From Deltaproteobacteria bacterium RBG_13_49_15 (GTDB taxonomy: Bacteria; Desulfobacterota; Desulfobacteria; Desulfobacterales; UBA2156): a stretch of DNA of 10,962 nucleotides. The notes under the pieces are model-generated. The model saw only the letters and a program-made list of their open reading frames with translations. It did not search any database and was not told the DNA's origin. Where the stretch lies: positions 2,418 to 13,379 of the forward strand of contig MGQD01000200.1 of NCBI GenBank assembly GCA_001797695.1, in the 5' to 3' direction. Made by a program: the position numbers and the translations under genes. Position 1 is the first letter of the stretch. The number at the start of each line of letters is the position of its first letter. Positions 1 to 7,101 of this stretch are shown piece by piece.

Positions 1-656
1 GGAAGGAAATCCGGAAGTTAGCCCTCCCGCTCTCCGGATCGATTGTCAAGGATCTCAAGCGGTTGGCGAAACACGGGGATATGGTGATTCTGGCCGGAAT
101 GGCGGAAAAAGGGAATATCAACCGGATTCATGCAAGTCACCTCGTGGTCCCTCCCAAAGGTCGAATCGGCGTGTACCGGAAGCTGCACATTGCGCCACCC
201 GAACAGGGTCTCTTTTCAGCGGGGAGCCGGATTCCGGTATTTGATGCTGCCGGAATCCGATTTGGGATCCAGCTCTGTTATGATGCCCATTTCCCGGATC
301 TCGCCACTCAAATGGCGCTCAAAGGAGCGGACATCCTATTCATTCCGCATGCTTCTCCAAGAGGGAAACCATCAGAAAAATTGGATTCATGGATGCGACA
401 TCTCCCTGCCAGGGCCTATGATAACAGCCTCTATGTTGTGGCATGCAATCAGGTTGGTGAAAATGGAGAAGGGCTCACTTTTCCCGGCATTGCGATGGCA
501 ATCGGCCCTGATGGGAGGATGATTAAAAAAACATCGGGCAACGCGGATACGCTGCTGATCGTGGATCTGCATGGAAGCGATCTTCTCAGAGTCAGGGATA
601 ACCGGATGTCCTTTTTCCTCCCGAACCGAAGGCCGGATCTCTACGGGTCCGGCTGA
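1..656 (+). CDS. Carbon-nitrogen hydrolase (nitrilase superfamily), 5' truncated by window edge
   Basis: This is the C-terminal part of a nitrilase-superfamily amidase, which hydrolyses a non-peptide C-N bond in the cytoplasm using a Glu-Lys-Cys triad. The frame is open from base 3 to the TGA at 654-656, so the true start lies before the window; the TTG at 63 is internal. The catalytic Lys lies in YRKLH (codon 180-182) and the nucleophilic Cys in QLCYDAHFPD (codon 276-278). The catalytic Glu, which in this family lies further N-terminal, is not visible. The C-terminal FFLPNRRPDLY segment is also typical of this family. Upstream of the Cys, GADILFIPHASP-type strands fit the alpha-beta-beta-alpha fold. 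The substrate cannot be told from sequence; N-carbamoylputrescine amidase-like, ureidopropionase-like or omega-amidase-like activities are all possible. A methyltransferase gene follows 25 bases downstream and is probably co-transcribed. Confidence 0.9.
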   Translation, partial: KEIRKLALPLSGSIVKDLKRLAKHGDMVILAGMAEKGNINRIHASHLVVPPKGRIGVYRKLHIAPPEQGLFSAGSRIPVFDAAGIRFGIQLCYDAHFPDLATQMALKGADILFIPHASPRGKPSEKLDSWMRHLPARAYDNSLYVVACNQVGENGEGLTFPGIAMAIGPDGRMIKKTSGNADTLLIVDLHGSDLLRVRDNRMSFFLPNRRPDLYGSG

Positions 657-681
657 TGATTCGACACCCATTAAAATCCGT

Positions 682-1263
682 ATGAAACCAATACATCGTC
701 ATTTTGATTTTTTAGCGCCGATTTATGATCGGCTGATTCCCGCTTCCGATCCGGAAATGTTTGCAAAATTTCTGCATCTTCCGGTGAATGGATTTTTTTT
801 AGATGCCGGCGGAGGTACGGGTCGCGTTTCGTTTCCGCTTTCATCCCTGGTAGATCACCTTGTCATAACCGATCTTTCAGCTCCGATGCTCAAGAGAGCC
901 AAAACCAAAGGGAACTCCATTCCCATCCGTTGTGAAGCGGAAACGCTCCCTTTCAGGAATGGTTTTTTTGATCGAATCCTGGTTACGGATGCCCTGCATC
1001 ATTTTTATAACCAACACCAGGCGATCCGCGAACTCATCCGGATCTTAAAGCCGGGAGGGTGGATGGTCATCGAGGAACCGGACGTGGGACGTCCGCTGGT
1101 CAGACTTTTAGCGATTATTGAAAAAATCGCGCTTATGGGGAGTCGGTTCTATTCCGCCGAAGCCATTCAAAAAATGGCGCAAGGACCCGGGGTGACCTCG
1201 CGCATCATCAAAGACGGCCGAATGTTTTTATGGATTGTTTTCCATAAAAAAGAAACGTATTAA
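682..1263 (+). CDS. Class I SAM-dependent methyltransferase (UbiE/Methyltransf_11-like)
   Basis: A 193-residue cytoplasmic methyltransferase with a Rossmann-type SAM fold. Motif I is FLDAGGGTG (residues 39-47). An acidic residue ending strand 2 (ITD, D64) should bind the SAM ribose. FDRILVTDALHH (96-107) matches motif IV, and ILKPGGWMVIEEPD (121-134) matches the post-motif region common to UbiE-like enzymes. The N-terminal FDFLAPIYDRL segment is also typical of that group. The reading frame stays open back to an ATG at 571, but that start would overlap the upstream gene by 86 bases and add residues with no family resemblance, so I chose the ATG at 682. No clear Shine-Dalgarno precedes it, so translation may depend on the gene in front. 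The acceptor substrate is unknown; a quinone or small-molecule acceptor is possible. The protein is shorter than UbiE. Confidence 0.88.
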   Translation: MKPIHRHFDFLAPIYDRLIPASDPEMFAKFLHLPVNGFFLDAGGGTGRVSFPLSSLVDHLVITDLSAPMLKRAKTKGNSIPIRCEAETLPFRNGFFDRILVTDALHHFYNQHQAIRELIRILKPGGWMVIEEPDVGRPLVRLLAIIEKIALMGSRFYSAEAIQKMAQGPGVTSRIIKDGRMFLWIVFHKKETY

Positions 1264-1270
1264 CAAATCA

Positions 1271-1300
1271 AAATCAGAATGGATGATTTGAATTTTAATT
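1271..1300 (+). terminator. Possible weak AT-rich hairpin after the methyltransferase gene
   Basis: AAATCA (1271-1276) and TGATTT (1284-1289) form a 6-base-pair stem with a 7-base loop, shortly followed by a T-containing stretch (AATTTTAATT, 1291-1300). The stem is all but one pair AT-rich and the T run is broken, so this would be at best a weak terminator marking the end of the amidase/methyltransferase unit. Confidence 0.2.
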
Positions 1301-1328
1301 GAACTTGGGATACAAATCCGATTATATT
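1299..1328 (+). promoter_or_regulatory. Candidate sigma70-type promoter for the transporter operon
   Basis: TTGAAC (1299-1304) and TATATT (1323-1328) are separated by 18 bases, a fair match to -35 and -10 hexamers. They lie in the AT-rich 152-base gap in front of the binding-protein gene, which would give a 5' leader of roughly 80 bases. The reading is by eye only. I found no convincing sigma54 -24/-12 pair in this gap. Confidence 0.35.
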
Positions 1329-1405
1329 TCCATCATCTAAAACCCATTTTGCACTAAGATCGCATCAGGGGCAAAAAGCTGAATATCATGAAGCACCAAC
1401 AAAAA

Positions 1406-1411
1406 AGGAGG
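1406..1411 (+). promoter_or_regulatory. Strong ribosome binding site of the substrate-binding protein gene
   Basis: AGGAGG at 1406-1411, preceded by an A-rich stretch, lies 4 bases before the ATG at 1416. It is a near-perfect anti-Shine-Dalgarno match and fixes the start. Its strength fits a binding protein needed in excess over its membrane partners, and contrasts with the missing site before the next gene. Confidence 0.75.
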
Positions 1412-1415
1412 TAAG

Positions 1416-2912
1416 ATGAAAAAATCGATGATCGTATTATTGGCTGTAGCTCTTATGGTTCCTGTTCAATGGGCTTTGGCGGACACGCCTCAAAAAGGCG
1501 GCAACCTTATTGTCTGCAAGCCGGCTGAACCGCCGGGATTGGATCCTACCGCGAATACAGCGGCGGCGATCGACCGGGTGGTCTATTCGAACATCTATGA
1601 AGGGTTGATCAAGGTTAACCGAAACGGCGAGTTCATTCCAGGTCTGGCCACAACCTGGAGCGTCTCCGCAAACGGCAAGATCTACACTTTTTCACTGCGC
1701 AAGGGTGTTACGTTTCATAATGGCGAGCCTTTCAACAGCCAGGTTGCCAAGTGGAACTTAGAGAGGAATGCCGCGCCGACCACAAAGAACGCTCACCCGG
1801 AGTTTTTCCGCGGTATCGAAAAAATCGAGACACCGGATGACGTGACACTGGTGGTGACGCTGAAAGACGTAGATGCCCTGTTTATTGCTCACATGGCAGA
1901 GGGGGATGCAGTCATGCTTCCGATGAAGGGGTATGAGAATGCAGCGTCAGGGCCTGTCGGCACCGGCCCGTTCAAATTTGTTCAATGGGTGCGGGGCGAT
2001 CGGGTGGAAATGGTTCGAAACGATAAATACTGGAATCCCGCCCTCCCGTATTTGGATAAAGTGACCTATAAGTTTATTGGAGATGTCAGCGCCCAGATCG
2101 CTGCGCTTAAGGCCGGGGACATCGATGTCATCGGCTACATCGCCGCACCTGAACAGGCCTCTGAAATGGGCAAGGACCAGCGCTTCAAAGTGTTCGCCGG
2201 CACCACCACCGGAGAGGTCATTATGTCTACCAACAACAAGAAAAAACCCTTCGACAACAAGCTGGTCAGGCAGGCCATGGCATTTGCCATCGATCGGAAA
2301 GCAGTAATCAACCTGGTCATGTTCGGTTACGGTACACCCATCGGGTCCCACTGGTCGCCGTCCACCCCGTATTACAAGGATCTGACCGGAAAGTTCGCCT
2401 ACAACCCCAAAAAAGCCAAAGAGCTTCTGGCCCAGGCCGGTTATCCCAACGGGTTTGAAGCCACCATCAAGTTGCCGGCCATTTACTCCTATTCCAGGCG
2501 TGCCGGCGAAGTGATCACCGACATGCTCGGCCAGGTGGGGATCAAACTGAAGATCGAAGTTGTCGAGTGGGGATATTGGCTGGATCGTATATTCAAGCAG
2601 AAAGATTATGATCTGACCATGATCGGTCACGTGGAAGCATGGGACATCGGCATCTACGCCAAACCGGATTATTACTTTCAATACGATTCCAAGGAATTCC
2701 GTGATGCTTATAGCGCAGCGCTCAAGGCTTCCAATGAAAAGGAAAAAGCCCAATGGTTCGGCCGCTGCCAGGAAATCATTGCAGATGATGCCGTCAACGG
2801 ATATCTGTTTTCGGCGCCCAGCCTACCGGTGATGAAGGCCGGAGTCATGAACTGGTGGGAAAACTATCCGACCATCGCTTTGGATGCGACTGAAGTCTGG
2901 ATTAAAAAATAG
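1416..2912 (+). CDS. ABC transporter substrate-binding protein, family 5 (DppA/OppA type)
   Basis: A 498-residue periplasmic solute-binding protein that delivers its ligand to the permease pair encoded next. The N-terminus is a classic Sec signal peptide: MKKS, a hydrophobic core, then an ALA cleavage site, with the mature protein probably starting at D23. There is no lipobox cysteine, so it should be soluble in the periplasm. The family 5 signature is clear: IYEGLIKVNRNGEFIPGLA at about residues 60-78, followed by W81 and the TFSLRKGVTFHNGEPF segment at 91-106. Length is within the usual range of about 500-540. The family binds dipeptides, oligopeptides, and also glutathione, nickel or haem, so the ligand cannot be assigned from sequence. 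The M20 amidohydrolase in the operon favours a peptide or other amide-containing compound (inference). An intrinsic terminator follows the stop codon directly. Confidence 0.93.
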   Translation: MKKSMIVLLAVALMVPVQWALADTPQKGGNLIVCKPAEPPGLDPTANTAAAIDRVVYSNIYEGLIKVNRNGEFIPGLATTWSVSANGKIYTFSLRKGVTFHNGEPFNSQVAKWNLERNAAPTTKNAHPEFFRGIEKIETPDDVTLVVTLKDVDALFIAHMAEGDAVMLPMKGYENAASGPVGTGPFKFVQWVRGDRVEMVRNDKYWNPALPYLDKVTYKFIGDVSAQIAALKAGDIDVIGYIAAPEQASEMGKDQRFKVFAGTTTGEVIMSTNNKKKPFDNKLVRQAMAFAIDRKAVINLVMFGYGTPIGSHWSPSTPYYKDLTGKFAYNPKKAKELLAQAGYPNGFEATIKLPAIYSYSRRAGEVITDMLGQVGIKLKIEVVEWGYWLDRIFKQKDYDLTMIGHVEAWDIGIYAKPDYYFQYDSKEFRDAYSAALKASNEKEKAQWFGRCQEIIADDAVNGYLFSAPSLPVMKAGVMNWWENYPTIALDATEVWIKK

Positions 2913-2923
2913 CCACTGCATTT

Positions 2924-2966
2924 GCCGGCCGGCTGAGACGATCTGTGTTCGGCCGGCCGGTTTTTT
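2924..2966 (+). terminator. Intrinsic terminator / attenuator between binding-protein and permease genes
   Basis: CCGGCCGGC (2925-2933) pairs perfectly with GCCGGCCGG (2952-2960). The stem extends inward by a T-G wobble, a G-C and an A-T pair. The loop is about 12 bases, and the stem runs directly into six T residues (2961-2966). This is a textbook rho-independent terminator starting only 12 bases after the stop codon. As the remaining transporter genes follow with no obvious new promoter, it probably acts as a partial terminator that leaves binding-protein mRNA in excess. The hairpin ends only 10 bases before the next ATG, so it could also hide that start in read-through mRNA. Confidence 0.85.
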
Positions 2967-2970
2967 AAAA

Positions 2971-3915
2971 ATGACCCGATATCTGATCAAAAAATTGAAT
3001 GCGTTCGCCCTGCTCCTGTTTCTGGTATCTATTTCCGTATTTTCCGTCCTTTTCGTCCTGCCGGGGGACCCGGCACAGATCATGCTCGGCATCAACGCTA
3101 CTCCGGAAACGCTGGCCAACCTGCGGCGAGAGCTCGGCTTGGACCAGCCGTTCTGGACCCAGTATTTAACCTGGATGGCCAACCTGTTGACCGGGAAAGG
3201 GAGCCGGTCGCTCAACTACGACATGCCGGTCTATGATCTGATTTTAAGCTGCATGGCCGTGACGGGCCCCATGGCTTTGATGGCCATGATCTTTGCCGTT
3301 ATCATCTCATTGCCGCTGGGGATTTATGCTGCACGTCATCAAAACCGGCCGGCCGACGTTACGGTGATGTTTTTTACTCAACTGGGCCTGGCGACGCCCG
3401 AGTTCTGGCTGGGCATCCTTCTGATCCTGTTGTTGTCGGTTAATCTGGGCTGGTTTGCCGCCGGAGGATTTCCGGGTTGGAGAGCCGATTTCTGGGGATC
3501 TCTCAAGGCCCTGCTCCTGCCGGCCTTTGCCCTGGGGGTGATCCGCGCCTCCATCCTGACGCGGCTGACCCGCTCTTCCATGCTGGAGGTGCTGCGGGAG
3601 GATTATGTCCGCACCGCATGGGCCAAGGGGCTGCGGGAACGCACCGTAATCTATGTCCATGCCCTGCGAAACGCTCTTATCCCGGTGCTTACCATCATGG
3701 GTCTTCAGCTAGGTCAGCTCTTGGCAGGTGCAATCATCATTGAAAATGTCTACTATCTCCCGGGGCTGGGCCGTCTGGTGTTTAATGCCATCGGCCAGCG
3801 CGATCTGCCGGTGGTGCGCGATGTGGTGCTGTTCATGGCAGTAGCGGTTGTGGTCGTCAATTTCATCGTAGATTTGACATATGCTACCGTAGATCCGAGG
3901 ATACGGTTGGAATAA
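2971..3915 (+). CDS. ABC transporter permease, DppB/OppB type
   Basis: A 314-residue inner-membrane permease that forms half of the transport channel. It has the typical DppB layout: an N-terminal membrane helix (about residues 10-30) ending in FVLPGDP, a periplasmic segment with LRRELGLDQP (51-60), and then further membrane helices. The cytoplasmic EAA coupling loop is around residues 211-236 (REDYVRTAWAKGL through ALRNALIP), and the C-terminus is the usual ENVYYLPGLG then VDPRIRLE. I chose the ATG at 2971 because TRYLIKK matches family N-termini; the same frame is open back to an ATG at 2884, but that would overlap the binding-protein gene and add 29 non-family residues. Oddly, there is no Shine-Dalgarno sequence: the start sits directly after the terminator's T tract and four A residues. 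The next permease follows after one base. Confidence 0.93.
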   Translation: MTRYLIKKLNAFALLLFLVSISVFSVLFVLPGDPAQIMLGINATPETLANLRRELGLDQPFWTQYLTWMANLLTGKGSRSLNYDMPVYDLILSCMAVTGPMALMAMIFAVIISLPLGIYAARHQNRPADVTVMFFTQLGLATPEFWLGILLILLLSVNLGWFAAGGFPGWRADFWGSLKALLLPAFALGVIRASILTRLTRSSMLEVLREDYVRTAWAKGLRERTVIYVHALRNALIPVLTIMGLQLGQLLAGAIIIENVYYLPGLGRLVFNAIGQRDLPVVRDVVLFMAVAVVVVNFIVDLTYATVDPRIRLE

Positions 3916-3916
3916 A

Positions 3917-4741
3917 ATGAAACGGTTTTTCGGAAATCTGAATTTTTCCGTCGGATTTGCGCTTTCGGCCGTTGTGATCATTGCAGCGGGGATAAGCCTG
4001 ATCTGGACGCCCTTTGATGCCAACAAGATGAGCGCCGTAGAGCGTCTTCAGGGGCCGTCCTGGAGCCATCCTTTAGGGACCGATCAGTACGGCCGGGATA
4101 CGCTTTCGCGGGTGATGACCGGCGCCGTAAATTCCATCATTGTCGGCCTGGTCACGGTTGCCATAGGATTGAGCATCGGTATAGTGATGGGGCTGGCAGC
4201 CTCCTATTATGGCAGGTTTGTGGACGAGGCGGTCATGCGGTTTTCGGATCTGCTATTTGGATTCCCGGCCGTGTTAACCGCCATCCTGATCACATCTACC
4301 TTAGGCCCGTCGATGATCAATGCCATGCTGGCCATCGGTATCTTTTACATTCCCGTGTTTGCCCGCCTGACCCGGGCCGTGGCCATAACGGTGTATGAAC
4401 GGGAATTCATCACGGCGGCACGCGCCGGAGGCGTGAGCGAATTGGGAATCATGTGGCGACATGTACTCCCGAATATCCTTTCACCGCTTTTAATTCAGGG
4501 GACGATTCAATTTGCCGTGGCGATTCTGGCCGAGGCCGGACTCAGCTATCTGGGTTTGGGAACGCAGCCGCCGGCCGCTTCATGGGGGCGCATGCTGAAC
4601 GAAGCGCAGACATTTATGTCTCGTGCGCCATGGATGGCCGTTTTTCCAGGATTGGCTATCGCATGGGCGGTTTTGGGTATCAACCTTTTGGGGGACGGGC
4701 TCAGGGATACGCTGGATCCGAAAATGGTGAGAGCGAGATAG
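3917..4741 (+). CDS. ABC transporter permease, DppC/OppC type
   Basis: A 274-residue inner-membrane permease, the partner of the DppB-type protein. An N-terminal membrane helix (about 11-31) is followed by the hallmark HPLGTDQYGRDTLSRV segment (51-66) seen in DppC proteins. Further helices follow, with the EAA coupling loop at about 162-186 (REFITAARAGG through RHVLPN). The C-terminus carries LSYLGLGTQPP (209-219), the conserved SWGRML (222-227) and GDGLRDTLDP (259-268). The family often runs to about 280-300 residues, so this copy has a short N-terminal tail. Its ATG lies one base after the stop of the upstream permease gene and only a weak GGA is visible in front, which suggests translational coupling and balanced production of the two permeases. 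Seventy-two bases separate it from the peptidase gene. Confidence 0.93.
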   Translation: MKRFFGNLNFSVGFALSAVVIIAAGISLIWTPFDANKMSAVERLQGPSWSHPLGTDQYGRDTLSRVMTGAVNSIIVGLVTVAIGLSIGIVMGLAASYYGRFVDEAVMRFSDLLFGFPAVLTAILITSTLGPSMINAMLAIGIFYIPVFARLTRAVAITVYEREFITAARAGGVSELGIMWRHVLPNILSPLLIQGTIQFAVAILAEAGLSYLGLGTQPPAASWGRMLNEAQTFMSRAPWMAVFPGLAIAWAVLGINLLGDGLRDTLDPKMVRAR

Positions 4742-4813
4742 CCAAAAATGATTCGTGAATCAACACGAGATAAGAGCAGGGTATAAAAGAATTCATGTGA
4801 GGCAACGGGTATC
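4742..4813 (+). other. 72-base spacer with a short inverted repeat
   Basis: This is the longest gap inside the operon apart from the terminator region. It contains GATTC-GT-GAATC (4750-4761), a short palindrome, and a TATAAA (4782-4787) that resembles a -10 box but lacks a good -35 partner. GAGG at 4799-4802 lies 11 bases before the peptidase ATG and is the likely, rather distant, ribosome binding site. I would not call a promoter or operator here. Confidence 0.3.
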
Positions 4814-6100
4814 ATGGAGATACCGCAGAAAGTAATTGATAAGGTTTTAAGCCATATTGATACGGAAGAGCTGATTGACCTTACCGGCCGGTTGGTTTGC
4901 ACCAATACGGTATGGGACCCTGCAGCCGGCACCAGTGAGGAGCCGGCCGCAAAGGTGGTGGCTGAATGGGCATCCGGCAAGGGGTTTGACGTCCGGTGGG
5001 ACGAGGTAGCGCCCGGCCGCCCCAATATCATCATCCGATGGCAGGCCGGTCCTGGAAAGCGGACTCTGATGTTCGAAGGACATACCGACGTCGTTACGCC
5101 GGGAGACGCGTCGGCCTGGAGTTTTGACCCATTCGGCGGTCAGATCGCAGGGCGCCGGATGTATGGTCGCGGCGCCAACGATACGAAAGGGAACTTGGCC
5201 GCCATGCTCATTGCCATGGCGGCCTTGAAGCGCTCCGGTGTTAGACTGGCCGGTACCATTGTGGGAGGCGTGCTCTGCGATGAGGAAGACCAAATGCTGG
5301 GGGTTCAGGACTTCATTGACCGCGGGCATGCCGACAAAGTGACCGCAGCCGTCATCTGCGAGCCGCAAGACGGGCTGATTTGTTGTACCCAAAAAGGGGC
5401 CTTGCGCGCCTGTTTCACCATTACCGGACGCATGAGCCATGGGGCGATCCCCTTATCCGGATTGAATAGCGCCCCTGCGGTATCCCGCTTGATAGACGGT
5501 CTGCACCTTCTGGAACTGGAGGCGATAAAAGCGTTTGGCAAAGACAAGTATCTTGGCTGGCCCAGTTTTACGCCGACTGTGATCCAGGCGCCGGCCAGAG
5601 GAGCGCCCCAGCTTAATGTTATTCCCGGCCTGGCCCGGATATTGGTGGACATCCGTACGGTTCCAAACCAATCCCACCCGAAAATCATAACGGCTTTAAA
5701 TCGCCTGGCGAGTGAAACCGGAAATAAGGTATTGCTGCATTATGAGGCTTATGACCGGCTGTTGAATCTGGATCGAAACCGCAATCTTCACATTTTACCG
5801 GAGGTTCTCAGTGACCGACCATGCACGCTGACAGACATCAATGATCCGGTGGTAACCGCCGCGGATTGGGCGACCCGTCGGATTACAGGCGGCATACCCG
5901 AATACGCCGGTGTGCCCGGCGCGACCGATGGAACTTTTCTGTGGGCTCAAAAGAAAATTCCGATTGTCACAATGGGCGCCGGAGACCGCCACGTACCCCA
6001 CCAGGTGGATGAATGGGTCGACCTCGACCAGCTTGCAGAAACCGCCCGCATCTATGCTTTGACGGCATTGCGCTACCTCATGCCCCAGGGAGGAAAATGA
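4814..6100 (+). CDS. M20 family metallopeptidase / amidohydrolase (ArgE/DapE/ACY1/CPG2 type)
   Basis: A 428-residue zinc-dependent hydrolase of amide bonds in small peptides or N-acyl amino acids. The metal-site motifs are complete: H90 and D92 in GHTDVV, D123 in GRGANDTKG, E157 (general base) and E158 in CDEED, E183 in CEPQDG, and H396 in HQVDEWV. The dimerisation (lid) domain lies in the middle, about residues 195-305, with the GRMSHGAIP histidine at 209. No signal peptide or membrane helix is seen, so it should act in the cytoplasm on imported substrate. Its gene sits between the permease and ATPase genes of the importer and overlaps the next gene by four bases (ATGA), which supports a direct link with transport. 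The exact substrate is unknown; DapE, ArgE and carboxypeptidase-like labels would all be guesses. A housekeeping DapE is less likely in this setting. Confidence 0.9.
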   Translation: MEIPQKVIDKVLSHIDTEELIDLTGRLVCTNTVWDPAAGTSEEPAAKVVAEWASGKGFDVRWDEVAPGRPNIIIRWQAGPGKRTLMFEGHTDVVTPGDASAWSFDPFGGQIAGRRMYGRGANDTKGNLAAMLIAMAALKRSGVRLAGTIVGGVLCDEEDQMLGVQDFIDRGHADKVTAAVICEPQDGLICCTQKGALRACFTITGRMSHGAIPLSGLNSAPAVSRLIDGLHLLELEAIKAFGKDKYLGWPSFTPTVIQAPARGAPQLNVIPGLARILVDIRTVPNQSHPKIITALNRLASETGNKVLLHYEAYDRLLNLDRNRNLHILPEVLSDRPCTLTDINDPVVTAADWATRRITGGIPEYAGVPGATDGTFLWAQKKIPIVTMGAGDRHVPHQVDEWVDLDQLAETARIYALTALRYLMPQGGK

Positions 6101-7101
6101 CCTCCCCATTGCTTGAAATTCTCGATCTGAGCGTTCATTTTCATACCCCCGAAGGAATTGTGTGTGCGGTCGATCGTGTAAATATCGCGCTGAACTCTGG
6201 GGAGACCATCGGTTTGGTGGGTGAATCCGGTTGCGGCAAGAGCGTTACATCCCTGGCGGTGTTGGGACTGATTTCATCCCCGCCGGGCCGGATAGCCGGT
6301 GGCAGCATCCTCTTTGATGGTCGCAACCTTTTGGCTCTTGAGGGTGACCGGCTCCGTCGAATTCGAGGCCGGGAGATCTCGATGATTTTCCAGGAACCGA
6401 TGACTTCGCTGAATCCGGTACTCCCCATCGGAAGACAGGTCGCCGAGCCGCTGATGGTTCACAAAGGATTTACTAAAAAAGAGGCCCTCGAACTGGCTGC
6501 CGAATGGCTCGATCAAGTAAAAATTCCAGCTGTTCGAAGACGGCTCAACGACTATCCACATCAATTGTCGGGCGGTATGCGTCAGCGGGTCATGATCGCC
6601 ATGGCGATGGTCTGCGGACCGAAACTGCTCATCGCCGATGAGCCGACCACGGCTTTGGATGTGACGATCCAGGCCCAGATATTGTCGTTAATGGTCGGTC
6701 TCAAAGAAAAAAGCGGTATGGCGCTATTGCTGATCACCCATGACCTTGGCGTGGTCGCACAGATGGTGAGCCGAGTGATGGTGATGTACGCCGGACAGAT
6801 TGTGGAAGCAGGCGGTGTATCAGACCTCTTTGACCGTCCGTTTCATCCATACACTCAAGGGCTGTTGCGATCCATGCCGCGTCTGGGCGATCCGGGTAAG
6901 AAACGGAAACGATTGAATGAAATTGCCGGAAGCGTGCCGCTGCTGACCGAACGGTTCATCGGTTGCAGATTTGCCGATCGCTGTCCATACACATTCGACC
7001 TCTGCCGGCTTCAGGCGCCGGAGTTGACCGATGTTCGGGAAGGGCAGGTTGCCCGTTGCTGGCTGATATTTCAACCGGAAAAAAGGAGTCTGAATGCCTG
7101 A
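6097..7101 (+). CDS. Dipeptide/oligopeptide ABC transporter ATPase, DppD/OppD type
   Basis: A 334-residue cytoplasmic ATPase that powers the importer. Walker A is GESGCGKS (42-49), the Q-loop glutamine is Q99, the ABC signature LSGGM is at 157-161, Walker B LLIADE at 177-182, and the switch histidine is H215. The C-terminal oligo_HPY region contains four cysteines (290, 296, 303, 321) in the pattern that in this family binds a [4Fe-4S] cluster. The frame is open back to 6013, but the ATG at 6097 is preferred: it follows AGGGAGG (6087-6093), gives a standard DppD N-terminus, and overlaps the peptidase stop as ATGA. It is followed by, and overlaps by 8 bases, the second ATPase gene, with which it should form a heterodimer. 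Confidence 0.93.
   Translation: MTSPLLEILDLSVHFHTPEGIVCAVDRVNIALNSGETIGLVGESGCGKSVTSLAVLGLISSPPGRIAGGSILFDGRNLLALEGDRLRRIRGREISMIFQEPMTSLNPVLPIGRQVAEPLMVHKGFTKKEALELAAEWLDQVKIPAVRRRLNDYPHQLSGGMRQRVMIAMAMVCGPKLLIADEPTTALDVTIQAQILSLMVGLKEKSGMALLLITHDLGVVAQMVSRVMVMYAGQIVEAGGVSDLFDRPFHPYTQGLLRSMPRLGDPGKKRKRLNEIAGSVPLLTERFIGCRFADRCPYTFDLCRLQAPELTDVREGQVARCWLIFQPEKRSLNA

Noticed and set aside
63..656. TTG at 63 as the start of the amidase gene
   Set aside because: The frame is open to the window edge, and the family needs an N-terminal region with the catalytic glutamate, so the gene starts before the window.
571..681. Earlier ATG at 571 for the methyltransferase
   Set aside because: The extra 37 residues overlap the amidase gene and do not resemble the family; the ATG at 682 gives a normal N-terminus.
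1947..2753. 268-residue open frame on the minus strand
   Set aside because: It lies wholly inside the well-supported binding-protein gene, has no recognisable domain, and is what codon bias on the plus strand produces.
2884..2970. Earlier ATG at 2884 for the DppB-type permease
   Set aside because: It would read through the binding-protein stop region and the terminator hairpin, adding residues unlike any permease N-terminus.
3341..4935. Recurring GGCCGG-rich words in coding regions, resembling the terminator stem
   Set aside because: They fall in Ala/Gly/Pro/Arg codons of real genes, with no regular spacing and no flanking T tracts, so they reflect base composition rather than a repeat family.
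6013..6096. Earlier ATG at 6013 for the DppD-type ATPase
   Set aside because: It overlaps the peptidase gene by 88 bases; the ATG at 6097 has a ribosome binding site and the usual ATGA overlap.
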